NCBI RefSeq assembly: GCF_014360585.1
Contig: NZ_JACIXG010000017.1
Span: 1 to 64,000, forward strand
Direction: 5' to 3'
DNA: 64,000 nt
Source of the DNA: Nocardioides sp.
Lineage (GTDB): Bacteria; Actinomycetota; Actinomycetes; Propionibacteriales; Nocardioidaceae
The position numbers were made by a program, and so were the translations under genes. The notes under the pieces are model-generated. The model was not told the DNA's origin, searched no databases, and worked only from the letters and a program-made list of their open reading frames with translations. Shown piece after piece: positions 25,047-34,072 of the stretch (its first letter is position 1; every line of letters begins with the position of its first letter).

Positions 25047-25544
25047 ATGTCCGACTTCGATGACCTCCTAGCCGCGAATCAGACCTACGCCGAGACCTTC
25101 GACGACGGTGGCTTCGACGGTGTCGCCCATGCCGGTGTCGCGATCGTCACCTGCATGGACTCTCGTATCGAGCCGCTCGCCATGCTGGGCCTGGGCCTGG
25201 GCGACGCCAAGATCTTCCGCAACCCCGGTGGCCGGGTCACCCCGCAGGCGATGGAGGCCCTGGTGCTCGGTGTGCACCTCCTCAACGTCAAGCGCATCCT
25301 GATCGTGCCCCACACCCGCTGTGCGGTCGCCTCCAACACCGAGGCCGCGCTGCGTGCCAAGATCGCCGAGTCCGCCGGCCAGGACGCGTCCTGGCTCGAC
25401 CTGACCGTCGTCGTCGACGACCAGGCCCGCGCGCTCGCCGAGGACGTCGCCAAGGTCCGCTCGCACCCGCTCGTCCCCGAGGACGTCAAGGTCGGCGGGT
25501 TCATCTACGACGTCGACACCGGGCTCCTCAACCAGAAGATCTGA
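25047..25544 (+). CDS. Beta-class carbonic anhydrase
   Basis: This 165-aa protein is a small beta-carbonic anhydrase that interconverts CO2 and bicarbonate. Zinc ligands are visible as VTCMDSR (Cys36, with Asp38-Arg40 dyad) and PHTRC (His89, Cys92). It is of the short cab-like type found in mycobacteria (Rv1284-like). The ATG at 25047 starts the conserved MSDFDDLLAANQTYAE; the longer upstream frame overlaps the peptidase promoter region. A strong terminator hairpin follows. Confidence 0.88.
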   Translation: MSDFDDLLAANQTYAETFDDGGFDGVAHAGVAIVTCMDSRIEPLAMLGLGLGDAKIFRNPGGRVTPQAMEALVLGVHLLNVKRILIVPHTRCAVASNTEAALRAKIAESAGQDASWLDLTVVVDDQARALAEDVAKVRSHPLVPEDVKVGGFIYDVDTGLLNQKI

Positions 25545-25553
25545 GTCCGAGCC

Positions 25554-25588
25554 TACGACCCCTGCGAGCGAAGCGAGCAGGGGTCGTA
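25554..25588 (+). terminator. Terminator hairpin after carbonic anhydrase
   Basis: TACGACCCCTGC (25554-25565) pairs perfectly with GCAGGGGTCGTA (25577-25588) around an 11-base loop, nine bases after the stop codon. A second small hairpin, ACCCGC-GAA-GCGGGT, lies at 25629-25643. The GCGAGCGAAGCGAGC-type filler resembles REP-like intergenic sequence. Confidence 0.65.
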
Positions 25589-25701
25589 ACGCGAGGAGAT
25601 CGAGCAAGCGCAGCGGGTGAGCCTGCGAACCCGCGAAGCGGGTCGAGATCCACGCCTCGAAATGACATGCACCCCAACCACCCATAGGCAAGAGTTGAGG
25701 C

Positions 25702-26502
25702 GTGAGTCTCACAGATCCGGCACCGCAGGACCCCGCGCAGCGTGAGATCGCCGCTCAGGCGATCGACGTGCACAAGACCTACGGCAAGGACGCTGCGGAG
25801 GTGCGTGCGCTCGACGGCGTGAGCCTGGACCTCTACGCCGGCGAGTTCACCGCGATCATGGGCCCCTCGGGCTCGGGCAAGTCGACGCTGATGCACTGCC
25901 TGGCCGCGCTCGACAAGCCCACGACCGGCGAGGTGGTGGTCGGCGGTCGCAAGCTCGGCCGGCTGCGCGACCGCCGCCTCACCGAGCTGCGACGCGACAA
26001 GATCGGGTTCGTCTTCCAGGCGTTCAACCTGGTGCCGACGTTGACCGCGCAGGAGAACATCCTGCTGCCGCTCTCCCTGGCCCGGAAGAAGCCGGACCCG
26101 GGGTGGTTCGACCAGGTCATCGACACGGTCGGCCTGCGTCCGCGGCTCGACCACAAGCCGAGCGAGCTCTCCGGCGGACAGCAGCAGCGGGTTGCCTGCG
26201 CCCGGGCGCTGGCCTCCAAGCCCGACATCGTCTTCGCCGACGAGCCCACCGGCAACCTCGACTCCACCTCGGCCGCCCAGGTGCTCGGCTTCCTGCGCCA
26301 CAGCGTCGACGACCTCGGCCAGACCATCGTCATGGTCTCGCACGACCCGGTCGCGGCCTCCTACTGCGACCGGGTGATCTTCCTCGCCGACGGCCGCGTC
26401 GTCGACGAGCTGGCCAAGCCGAGCCGTGAACAGATCCTGGCCCACATGGCTGACCTGCAGTCGCGGGCGATGGGACTGGCCCCGATCGGCGAGGACGCCT
26501 GA
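25702..26502 (+). CDS. ABC transporter ATP-binding protein, MacB/LolD type
   Basis: This 266-aa ATPase has Walker A GPSGSGKST, the Q-loop VFQAFNLVPTLTAQENI, signature LSGGQQQRVACARAL, Walker B IVFADEPTGNLDS and H-loop MVSHD. The LPLSL and EPTGNLD features place it with the MacB/LolD/FtsE group that powers FtsX-type permeases. The GTG at 25702 starts the protein. The permease gene follows within 70 bases, so the two form a transporter that probably moves lipids, peptides or antibiotics across or out of the membrane. Confidence 0.9.
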   Translation: MSLTDPAPQDPAQREIAAQAIDVHKTYGKDAAEVRALDGVSLDLYAGEFTAIMGPSGSGKSTLMHCLAALDKPTTGEVVVGGRKLGRLRDRRLTELRRDKIGFVFQAFNLVPTLTAQENILLPLSLARKKPDPGWFDQVIDTVGLRPRLDHKPSELSGGQQQRVACARALASKPDIVFADEPTGNLDSTSAAQVLGFLRHSVDDLGQTIVMVSHDPVAASYCDRVIFLADGRVVDELAKPSREQILAHMADLQSRAMGLAPIGEDA

Positions 26503-26569
26503 GGGTGAACCAAACCATCGGCACGCCGCCACGTCCGTACCCTGGCGCTTGCGCAACGGGGGTGGTGGC

Positions 26570-29182
26570 GTGCTCCGGCTGACGCTGCGCAACCTCGCCG
26601 CGCACAAGGTGCGCCTGCTCATGTCGACCCTCGCGATCGTGCTGGGCGTGGCGTTCCTGGCCGGCGTACTCACCTTCTCCCACGGGCTGGACCGCACCTT
26701 CTCCGGGATCATCAGCGGCTCCACGCCCGACGCTCAGGTGCGCCCGGCCAACAGCGCCAGCGCCGCAGAGGCGGCCGCTCGCCCTGGCGCCGGCAGCGAG
26801 GCGATGCTGGAGCCGGAGGCCATCGAGAGGCTGCGTACGCTGCCGGAGATCGCCCGCGCCGATGGCGTCGTCCAGGGCACCGGGCTCTATGTGCTCGACA
26901 CCGAGGACAAGCTGGTCAGCAGCTCCGGTGCGCCGACGCTGGCCTTCAACCACACCGGCTCCCGCAACCTGCTCGGCGAGCCGATGCTCGAGCTCGAGGA
27001 AGGAAGCTGGCCGAAGACCGAGAAGGAGCTCGTCCTCGACGGAGCGACCGCGGAGAGGGCCGGCTACCGGGTGGGTGACTCGGTCACCCTCATCGCGCCC
27101 CAGGGCGAGACCCGGCGCAAGGTCACCCTCACCGGCACCGCAGCCTTCAACGGCGGTGGCACCGCCGGCGCCCAGCTGCTCGTCTTCAGCACCGCGGGCG
27201 CGCAGAACCTGTTCACCGAGGGGAAGGACGTCTACGCCGCCGTCTCCCTGACCGCCGCCCCCGGCGTCAGCCAGAAGGAGCTGGTCGAGGCGGCGAACAC
27301 AGTCGTCCCGGACGGCTTCGAGGCCGTCACCGGCGACAAGGTGGTCGCGGAGTCCGAGGACGCCATCGGCGACTTCCTCGACGTGATCTCGGTCTTCCTG
27401 ATCGTCTTCGCGGTGATCGCGGTGATCGTCGGTGCCTTCATCATCGTCAACACGTTCTCGATCCTGATCGCGCAGCGCTCGCGTCAGCTGGCGCTGCTGC
27501 GCGCCCTGGGTGCCTCGCGGCGCCAGGTCACCGCCTCGGTGCTCTTCGAGGCGCTGGTGATGTCGCTGATCGCGGCCACCATCGGCGTCCTCGCCGGCTG
27601 GGGGCTCGCCCACGGCCTGGCCGCCGCCTTCCGCCAGGCCGGGCTCGAGATCGCCTCCGACGTCCTCGTCCTCACCCCGCGCACCATCTGGATCTCCTAC
27701 GCCGTCGGCGTCCTCGTCACGCTCGCCGCAGCCCTGCTCCCCTCTCGCCGGGCGGCGAAGGTCCCGCCGGTGGCGGCCATGCGCGAGGACACCCAGCCGC
27801 CCGCCAGATCCACCGCCCTGCGTACGTCGGCGGGGCTCGTCCTGCTGGCCGCCGGTCTCGGGCTCGCGGCGATGCCACGGATCGGGATCCCCGAGATCAG
27901 TCTTCCCGGCGGCTTCGAGGTGCCCACGAGCCCGGCGCTGTGGGTCGGCGTCGGGGCCGGTGTCTCGATCCTCTCGGTCGCCTGGATCAGCGCGTTCCTG
28001 GGCCGTCCGGTGCTGGCGGCGCTGCGTACGCTGTCCGAGCTGGCCTTCGGGATGACCGGCAAGCTGGCCGGCCAGAACGCGATGCGCGACCCACGGCGCA
28101 CCGGCGCCACCGCCTCCGCGCTGATGATCGGGCTCGCGCTGGTCTCCCTGATCGGGGTGCTCGCCGCCTCGATGAACGCCTCCGTCAGCGACGTCGTCGA
28201 GGAGGAGTTCAAGCCCGACCTGATCGTGCAGAGCCCGACCTACACCCCGTTCCCGGCCTCGATCGGCGACGAGATGGAGAAGGTGGAGGGCGTCGCCACC
28301 GTCTCCCGCGCCCAGGTGGCCCAGGCCGTCCTCGGCAAGGTGGATCTGCAGAATCCCAAGAAGAACGAGCCCGCGTTCCTCTTCGGCGTCGACGAGCACA
28401 TGTCACGGATCTACGATCTGGACGCCCTCGAGGGCAGCGACGACGTCAAGCCCGGTCAGGTGCTGGTCACCGAGGAGACCGCGAAGGAACACAAGTGGCA
28501 GCTCGGCGACCGTATCGACCTCACCTTCCGCAGCGGCCGCCAGCTGCAGCCGCAGATCAGCGGGATCATCGCCGAGACCCAGGTCACCGGAGACATCACC
28601 GTGCGCATCGAGGACCTCGTCGAGGCGAAGGTGCCGCGTGAGGACGCCTCGCTCAGCATCCTGCTCGCCCGCGGCGCCGACCCGGCCGTGGTCCACGAGC
28701 GTCTCGACAAGCTCGTCGCGGACCGTCCGGTGGTCGCGGTGCAGGACAAGGAGGAGTTCGCCGAGTCGATCAAGGGGCAGGTAAACCAGCTGCTCTACAT
28801 GATCTACGGCCTGCTCGCTCTGGCGATCGTGATCGCCGTGATCGGCATCGTCAACACCCTCGGACTCAGCGTCATCGAGCGTACGCGTGAGATCGGGCTG
28901 CTACGCGCCATCGGGCTCTCCCGCGGGCAGCTGCGCCGGATGATCACCCTGGAGTCGGTGACGATCGCGGTGCTCGGCGCGGTCCTCGGGCTCGCTCTCG
29001 GGGTGCTCTTCGGGGTGCTGCTGCGCGACGCGCTGCGCGACGACCTCACCAGCCTGTGGGTGCCGCTCGACCAGCTGGCCGCGTTCTTGGCGGTCGCCGT
29101 GGCCGTCGGCGTACTGGCCGCTCTCGTCCCGGCGATCCGGGCGGGGAGGCAAGACGTCCTCAAGGCCATCGCCACGGAGTAG
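26570..29182 (+). CDS. FtsX-like permease of the ABC exporter
   Basis: This 870-aa permease has an N-terminal membrane helix (LLMSTLAIVLGVAFLAGVLTF), a large external MacB-like domain, and two FtsX modules: helices around residues 275-420 and a second set near the C-terminus (ALAIVIAVIGIVNTLGLSVIERTREIGLLRAIGLSRGQLRRMI). A duplicated layout of this kind is usual for actinobacterial single-chain FtsX exporters. The GTG at 26570 was chosen because VLRLTLRNLAAHKVRLLM matches the family start and a purine-rich GGGGGTGG lies upstream. It works with the ATPase encoded just before it. Confidence 0.87.
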   Translation: MLRLTLRNLAAHKVRLLMSTLAIVLGVAFLAGVLTFSHGLDRTFSGIISGSTPDAQVRPANSASAAEAAARPGAGSEAMLEPEAIERLRTLPEIARADGVVQGTGLYVLDTEDKLVSSSGAPTLAFNHTGSRNLLGEPMLELEEGSWPKTEKELVLDGATAERAGYRVGDSVTLIAPQGETRRKVTLTGTAAFNGGGTAGAQLLVFSTAGAQNLFTEGKDVYAAVSLTAAPGVSQKELVEAANTVVPDGFEAVTGDKVVAESEDAIGDFLDVISVFLIVFAVIAVIVGAFIIVNTFSILIAQRSRQLALLRALGASRRQVTASVLFEALVMSLIAATIGVLAGWGLAHGLAAAFRQAGLEIASDVLVLTPRTIWISYAVGVLVTLAAALLPSRRAAKVPPVAAMREDTQPPARSTALRTSAGLVLLAAGLGLAAMPRIGIPEISLPGGFEVPTSPALWVGVGAGVSILSVAWISAFLGRPVLAALRTLSELAFGMTGKLAGQNAMRDPRRTGATASALMIGLALVSLIGVLAASMNASVSDVVEEEFKPDLIVQSPTYTPFPASIGDEMEKVEGVATVSRAQVAQAVLGKVDLQNPKKNEPAFLFGVDEHMSRIYDLDALEGSDDVKPGQVLVTEETAKEHKWQLGDRIDLTFRSGRQLQPQISGIIAETQVTGDITVRIEDLVEAKVPREDASLSILLARGADPAVVHERLDKLVADRPVVAVQDKEEFAESIKGQVNQLLYMIYGLLALAIVIAVIGIVNTLGLSVIERTREIGLLRAIGLSRGQLRRMITLESVTIAVLGAVLGLALGVLFGVLLRDALRDDLTSLWVPLDQLAAFLAVAVAVGVLAALVPAIRAGRQDVLKAIATE

Positions 29183-29191
29183 CCTGCAGGG

Positions 29192-31456
29192 GTGAGCACC
29201 GAACGTCCTACCGACCTGCCCGAGCCCACCCTCCGCGTCAGCCCGCCGGAAACGGCCGCCGTCGGAATCTCGGGAGTGGTGCACTCGATGGAGTACGCAC
29301 TGCGCGAGATGGGCCCCAAACGCAGCCTGCAGACCCTGCTCAAGGTCAACCAGGTCGGCGGCTTCGACTGCCCCTCGTGCGCTTGGCCGGACCCCGACCA
29401 CCGCAAGGCGGCCGAGTTCTGCGAGAACGGCGCCAAGGCGGTGGCGTGGGAGGCCACCCGCAAGCGGGTCGACCGTTCCTTCTTCGCGGCCAACTCGGTC
29501 GCGTCGCTCGCCGAGCGCGACGACCACTGGCTGGAGGCGCAGGGCCGGCTGACCGAGCCGATGTACATCGCCCCGGGCGACACCCACTACTCCCCCATCA
29601 CCTGGTCCGAGGCGATCTCGCTGATCGCCGACCGGATGCGCGCGACCGCGCCGGACCGCTCCGTCTTCTACACCTCCGGGCGGGCGTCCAACGAGGCCGC
29701 GTTCGCCTATCAGCTGCTCGCCCGCCAACTCGGCACCAACAACCTGCCCGACTGCTCCAACATGTGTCACGAGTCCAGCGGCACCGCGCTCGGCGAGGTC
29801 ATCGGCATCGGCAAGGGCACGGTCTCCTACGACGACCTCGCTGAGCACTCCGACCTGATCCTCATCGTCGGCCAGAACCCCGGCACCAACCACCCCCGGA
29901 TGCTGACCGCGCTCGAGTCCGCCAAGGAGAACGGCGCCAAGGTCGTCTCGGTCAACCCGCTCCTCGAGGCCGGGCTGGGACGGTTCCGCAACCCGCAGAC
30001 CGTACGTGGCATCAGCGGTGTCGGAACCAAGCTCGCCGACGTCCACGTTCCTGTCCAGGTCAACGGCGATCTGGCGCTGTTCGCCGGGGTCAACAAGCTG
30101 CTCGTCGAGCACGACGCCATCGCGCACCCGTTCATCGAGAAGCACACCGACGGGTTCGAGGTCGCGGCGCAGGCGTGGGCTGCGATGGAGTGGGACGAGA
30201 TCACCCGGCTCAGCGGCATCTCCCGCGAGGAGATCGAGTCGCTGACCGACCTGATCGAGAGCCGCGAGCGCATCATCGTCTGCTGGGCGATGGGCCTGAC
30301 CCAGCACAAGAACTCGGTCGCCACGATCCGCGAGATCGCCTCGTTCCTGCTGCTGCGCGGCAACATCGGCAAGCCCGGCGCGGGTGCCTGCCCGGTCCGG
30401 GGCCACTCCAACGTGCAGGGCGACCGCACGATGGGCATCTGGGAGAAGCCGCCGGCGTGGTTCCTCGACGCCGTCCGCGACGAGTTCGGCATCACGCCGC
30501 CGCGGGAGGAGGGCTTCGACGTCGTCGCTGCGATCGAGGCGATGCGCGACGGCGCCGTCGACGTCTTCGTCGCCCTCGGCGGCAACTTCGCCGCGGCGAC
30601 CCCCGACACCGCCGTCACCACCGCGGCGCTGGCCAACGTCGGGCTCACCGTCCAGATCTCGACCAAGCTCAACCGCAGCCATCTCCACCACGGCCGCGAG
30701 GGTCTGATCCTGCCCTGCCTGGGACGCACCGAGCGCGACGAGACCGGCGGCCGTGAGCAGTTCGTCACCGTCGAGGACTCGATGGGCATGGTCCACGCCT
30801 CCTACGGCCGGCTGCTGCCCGGCTCGAAGGAGCTGCGCAGCGAGGTCGGCATCATCTGCGCCATCGGCGAGGCCATGTTCGGCTCGTCGGAGGGCGTCGA
30901 CTGGGCCGCGATGGGCAGCGACTACTCCAGGATCCGTCAGCACATCTCCGCGGTGATCCCCGGCTTCGAGGACTTCGAGACCCGGCTGAAGGCGCCCGGC
31001 GGCTTCGCCCTGCCCAACGGTCCGCGCGACTCCCGCACCTTCGACACCGCGACCGGGCGGGCCCGGGTCACCGCCAACCCGCTGACCGCGATCTCCGCTC
31101 CCCCCGGACACCTGCTGCTGCAGACGCTGCGCTCCCACGATCAGTTCAACACCACCGTCTACGGCTACGACGACCGCTACCGCGGCATCAAGGGCGGGCG
31201 CCATGTCGTCTTCGTGAACGCCGAGGATCTCCTCGAGCTCGGTATCGCCGACGGCGACACCGTCGACGTCGTCTCGGTCTGGACCGACGGCGAGCGCCGC
31301 GCCGAAGGCTTCCGCGTCGTCGCCTACGCCACCCCTCGAGGCTCCGCCGCGGCGTACTTCCCGGAGACGAACGTCCTCATCCCGCTCGACTCCTACGCCG
31401 ACGGCAGCCGCACCCCGACCTCGAAGTCGGTCGTCGTGCGCCTCGACCCCCGCTGA
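29192..31456 (+). CDS. FdhF/YdeP-family molybdopterin oxidoreductase
   Basis: This 754-aa protein belongs to the FdhF/YdeP subgroup of molybdopterin oxidoreductases (formate dehydrogenase alpha-like). The N-terminal FDCPSCAWPDPDHRKAAEFC supplies cysteines at 60, 63 and 77 for an iron-sulfur centre. Cys192 in NMCHESSG is placed where the metal-ligand residue is expected. The C-terminal dinucleotide-binding domain contains GYDDRYRGIKGGR. No partner beta subunit or fdhD gene is adjacent, which is common for YdeP proteins; E. coli YdeP is linked with acid resistance. The GTG at 29192 is ten bases after the permease stop, so it may be read with the ABC genes. Its true substrate is unknown. Confidence 0.85.
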   Translation: MSTERPTDLPEPTLRVSPPETAAVGISGVVHSMEYALREMGPKRSLQTLLKVNQVGGFDCPSCAWPDPDHRKAAEFCENGAKAVAWEATRKRVDRSFFAANSVASLAERDDHWLEAQGRLTEPMYIAPGDTHYSPITWSEAISLIADRMRATAPDRSVFYTSGRASNEAAFAYQLLARQLGTNNLPDCSNMCHESSGTALGEVIGIGKGTVSYDDLAEHSDLILIVGQNPGTNHPRMLTALESAKENGAKVVSVNPLLEAGLGRFRNPQTVRGISGVGTKLADVHVPVQVNGDLALFAGVNKLLVEHDAIAHPFIEKHTDGFEVAAQAWAAMEWDEITRLSGISREEIESLTDLIESRERIIVCWAMGLTQHKNSVATIREIASFLLLRGNIGKPGAGACPVRGHSNVQGDRTMGIWEKPPAWFLDAVRDEFGITPPREEGFDVVAAIEAMRDGAVDVFVALGGNFAAATPDTAVTTAALANVGLTVQISTKLNRSHLHHGREGLILPCLGRTERDETGGREQFVTVEDSMGMVHASYGRLLPGSKELRSEVGIICAIGEAMFGSSEGVDWAAMGSDYSRIRQHISAVIPGFEDFETRLKAPGGFALPNGPRDSRTFDTATGRARVTANPLTAISAPPGHLLLQTLRSHDQFNTTVYGYDDRYRGIKGGRHVVFVNAEDLLELGIADGDTVDVVSVWTDGERRAEGFRVVAYATPRGSAAAYFPETNVLIPLDSYADGSRTPTSKSVVVRLDPR

Positions 31457-31830
31457 GTCGGCTCATCCTGACCATAATCCTCGCCGAGTCGGCGCGTCAT
31501 GACGCGCCGACTCGGCGCTGGATCACGTCGGTTTGCGCCGACTCGGCGCACGGGAATTACGTTGCCGGGGCCAGTGTTGATGCCTATCGTGATGCGCATG
31601 TTCCGCGTGGTTTCCGAGATCGACCTGTCAGGCATCGGCCTGACGGGCGCTCCCACGTGGGCTCCGTCAGTTGATTGCACCGGCGCTCGAGGCTGACCCT
31701 CCTCCTGATCTTCAGGACCCGCGGAGGAGGGTGGCCCGCACCGGCCCCCTCATCGCGGTGACAGCGCTGTGAGGGCTTGCCGGAGGGTCCTGGCTCACCC
31801 CGAAATCTTCTGACACACCTAGGAACTCTC
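31457..31830. other. Long structured leader / intergenic region before second tuf gene
   Basis: This 374-base region has no convincing gene. Left to right it holds a perfect palindrome cluster (31482-31550) and then a GC-rich segment with several hairpins: CTGTCAGGC with GCCTGACGG, CCCACGTGGG, and CCCTCCTCC with GGAGGAGGG, followed by AGGGTGGCCCGC. The sequences GGACCC (near 31717) and GGGTCC (near 31787) could pair over long range. A 34-codon frame at 31592-31696 is possible but has no support. The features suggest a regulated 5' leader of the EF-Tu-like gene. Confidence 0.5.
31482..31517. terminator. 36-bp perfect palindrome after YdeP-family gene
   Basis: CGCCGAGTCGGCGCGTCA (31482-31499) is followed directly by its exact complement (31500-31517), forming a 36-bp palindrome. 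A relative, TGCGCCGA-C-TCGGCGCA, follows at 31534-31550, and GAGTCGGC also occurs at 31455. The position 25 bases after a stop codon fits a terminator, but the repeated CGCCGACTCGGCG core could also be a binding site. Confidence 0.6.
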
Positions 31831-33018
31831 ATGGCCAAGAGCCAGTTCGTGCGGACCAAGCCGCACCTCAACATCGGGACGATGGGTCACGTCGACCACG
31901 GCAAGACGACGCTGACCGCCGCGATCACCAAGGTGCTCGCGGAGCGCGACCCGAGCGTGAACCGCTTCATCGCCTTCGACGGCATCGACCGTGCCCCGGA
32001 GGAGTTGCAGCGCGGGATCACGATCAACATCTCGCACGTCGAGTACGAGACCGCGTCCCGCCACTACGCGCACGTCGACATGCCCGGGCACGCCGACTAC
32101 GTGAAGAACATGATCACCGGCGCCGCCCAGGTGGACGCCGCGATCCTGGTCGTCTCCGCGCAGGACGGCGCCATGCCGCAGACGCGCGAGCACGTGCTGC
32201 TCGCACGCCGGGTGGGCGTGCCGTACCTGGTCGTCGCGCTCAACAAGGCCGACATGGTCGACGACCCGGAGCTGCTCGACCTGGTCGAGCTGGAGGTCCG
32301 TGACCTCCTCTCCGAGTACGGGTTCCCGGGCGACGACGTGCCTGTCGTGCGGGTCTCCGGGCTGAAGGCGCTGGAGGGCGACCCGGAGTGGACCGTCGCG
32401 ATCGGCGACCTGCTGGACGCGGTCGACGACTACGTGCCGGTGCCGGACCGCGCTCTCGGTGAGCCGTTCCTGATGCCGATCGAGAACGTGGTCACCATCA
32501 CCGGCCGCGGCACGGTGGTCACCGGAGCTGTCGAGCGCGGGTCGCTGAAGGTCGGCGACGCGGTCGAGATCGTGGGTCTCGGCCCGACGATCACCACCAC
32601 GGCGATCGGCATGGAGACGTTCGGCAAGTCGCTGGAGTCCGCTGACGCCGGCGACAACGCGGCCGTGCTGCTGCGTGGCATCAAGCGCGACGAGGTCCGT
32701 CGTGGCCAGGTCGTGGCTCTGCCGGGCAGCGTACGTCCGCACCGGAGGTTCCGGGCGAACCTGCACGCGCTGTCCACCGCCGAGGGCGGCCGGCACACTC
32801 CGTTCGCCGCCGACTACCGGCCGCAGTTCTACTTCCGGACCACGGACGTGCCCGGCGGGATCGACCTGGGTGAGGTCGCCCTGGTGATGCCCGGCGACAC
32901 GATCGAGCTCGGGGTGGAGCTGGAGAAGCCGATCGCGATGAACGTCGGTCTCGGCTTCGCGGTCCGCGAAGGCGGTCACACCGTCGCCGCCGGCACCGTG
33001 ACCGAGCTGCTCGACTAG
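31831..33018 (+). CDS. tuf: Elongation factor Tu-like GTPase (additional, divergent copy)
   Basis: This 395-aa protein has full EF-Tu layout: P-loop GHVDHGKT (residues 19-26), switch [14 protein letters not shown], switch [17 protein letters not shown] in place of the usual NKCD, and beta-barrel domains 2 and 3 ([26 protein letters not shown]). It delivers aminoacyl-tRNA to ribosomes. It is not in a rpsL-rpsG-fusA-tuf operon, and sequence divergence such as NKAD, SRHYAHV and the domain 3 tail suggests an extra copy like tuf3 of Streptomyces. A long structured leader precedes it, AGGAA gives a ribosome-binding site, and a terminator follows, so it is its own transcription unit. It may serve under stress or resist EF-Tu antibiotics; this is inference. 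Confidence 0.88.
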   Translation: MAKSQFVRTKPHLNIGTMGHVDHGKTTLTAAITKVLAERDPSVNRFIAFDGIDRAPEELQRGITINISHVEYETASRHYAHVDMPGHADYVKNMITGAAQVDAAILVVSAQDGAMPQTREHVLLARRVGVPYLVVALNKADMVDDPELLDLVELEVRDLLSEYGFPGDDVPVVRVSGLKALEGDPEWTVAIGDLLDAVDDYVPVPDRALGEPFLMPIENVVTITGRGTVVTGAVERGSLKVGDAVEIVGLGPTITTTAIGMETFGKSLESADAGDNAAVLLRGIKRDEVRRGQVVALPGSVRPHRRFRANLHALSTAEGGRHTPFAADYRPQFYFRTTDVPGGIDLGEVALVMPGDTIELGVELEKPIAMNVGLGFAVREGGHTVAAGTVTELLD

Positions 33019-33037
33019 AGCTGCTCGACTGACGATG

Positions 33038-33068
33038 GGGACGGCCCTCACCTGGTGGGGGCCGTCCC
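33038..33068 (+). terminator. Terminator after tuf-like gene
   Basis: GGGACGGCCC (33038-33047) pairs with GGGCCGTCCC (33059-33068) around an 11-base loop, 20 bases after the stop codon. It also lies just past the end of the convergent thioesterase gene and can serve both. Confidence 0.65.
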
Positions 33069-33075
33069 TCATCTC

Positions 33076-33534
33076 TCAGCTGCGGGGGCGCCAGCGCTTC
33101 CACAGCGCCTCGCCCTCGGCGCGGACCTTCCCTTCCCACTCCAGCCTGACCAGCGCGGTGATCTGGTCCTCGCTGGCGTCCTTGGTGGAGGCGACCAGCG
33201 TGATCGGCTCCTTGAGCGGAGCCGGCCGCCGGTAGCGTACGTCGAGCCCGGCCGTGACGTAGGCCAGCGACTCCCCCTCGGCGGGCATCCAGCCGTTGAG
33301 GAAGGCCTCCTGGTGCACCGCGGCGGCGCTGTGGCAGTCGAGCAGGGTCGCGATGACCCCTCCGTTGAGGAACCCACCGCCGTTGTCGTGCTGCGGCCAC
33401 GGCTGGAAGGTCGCGGTCACGCTCCCGTCCAGCTGCGGATAGCTCTTGAGCCGGAGTCCCTCGGCGTTGGCCGGCCCGCACCCGAAGCAGGTCATCGTCG
33501 GCCACCACTCGTCCTGCAGCGCCATCATCTTCAC
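33076..33534 (-). CDS. PaaI-type hot-dog thioesterase
   Basis: This 152-aa protein has the hot-dog thioesterase pattern: CFGCGPANAEGLRLKSYP, followed by the helix region NGGGFLNGGVIATLLDCHSAAAV and strands AYVTAGLDVRYRRPAPL. The asparagine/aspartate and Gly-rich turn GFLNGG match the PaaI-like group that hydrolyses acyl-CoA. The N-terminal Cys-x-x-Cys is common in actinobacterial members. It could remove phenylacetyl- or fatty-acyl-CoA. It stands on the minus strand downstream of the topoisomerase operon and may be part of its tail. Confidence 0.75.
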   Translation of the reverse strand: MKMMALQDEWWPTMTCFGCGPANAEGLRLKSYPQLDGSVTATFQPWPQHDNGGGFLNGGVIATLLDCHSAAAVHQEAFLNGWMPAEGESLAYVTAGLDVRYRRPAPLKEPITLVASTKDASEDQITALVRLEWEGKVRAEGEALWKRWRPRS

Positions 33535-33645
33535 CGCGCCACCATAACCATCTCCCCGGCCGGTCAGCCGATCCCGGTCTTGAAGCCCTCCCGCCAGCGG
33601 ATAGCCGACGGCGCCCTGCTGGTCCGGGCCCAGCCGGTCGAGGCT

Positions 33646-34056
33646 CTACCCGTCCAGGAGCGTACGCAGCGATTGGTCGACCAACGGCCGCCCCAGCGCT
33701 CCCTCCGCGAGCGCTTCGCCCAGGGCGGTGACCGAGTCCAGGGCGCCGACGAGACCGACGAGCTCGCCGACCTCCTCCCCTATCTCGACCGGGGTGGTCG
33801 AGGCGACCGGACGGTCGAGCAGCAGCGGGCAGTCGACCGGACCGCCCTCGGGCTCCGGGTGGTTCAGAGCGGCGACCCAGCACCCGATCTCGAAGCGTAG
33901 CGGCGCGCTCGGCCCGGCCCCCTGAGCGCGCAGGTCGATGTACCAGACGATGTCGTCGCGCTTGGGGTCGCCGAGCCGGTGATGACCCTTGCGCAGCGGC
34001 ATGCCACCGGCCTTGAACGCCTTCGCCGCCGCGGTCCGGGCTGCCTTCTGGTCCAT
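33646..34056 (-). CDS. Conserved hypothetical protein downstream of parE
   Basis: This 136-aa protein starts MDQKAARTAAAKAFKAGGMPLRKGHHRLGDP and has a hydrophilic N-terminus, a central GPSAPLRFEIGCWVAAL segment and a C-terminal helical part rich in Leu/Gly/Glu. I do not recognise the family. It begins 16 bases after the topoisomerase IV B stop codon on the same strand, so it is probably co-transcribed with it. No membrane segment or catalytic motif is seen. Confidence 0.6.
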   Translation of the reverse strand: MDQKAARTAAAKAFKAGGMPLRKGHHRLGDPKRDDIVWYIDLRAQGAGPSAPLRFEIGCWVAALNHPEPEGGPVDCPLLLDRPVASTTPVEIGEEVGELVGLVGALDSVTALGEALAEGALGRPLVDQSLRTLLDG

Positions 34057-34072
34057 CGGTGCTGTCCCGGTC

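Noticed and set aside
28901..31204. A 767-codon minus-strand frame and similar long antisense frames at 34217-36214, 39776-41881, 45014-47224, 23183-24973 and 26330-28399
   Set aside because: All oppose well-supported genes and show compositions rich in Arg, Gly, Asp and Val typical of shadow frames.
31592..31696. A 34-codon open frame in the tuf leader
   Set aside because: It has no clear ribosome-binding site and lies over predicted RNA hairpins; it is not claimed as a gene, although a leader peptide role cannot be ruled out.
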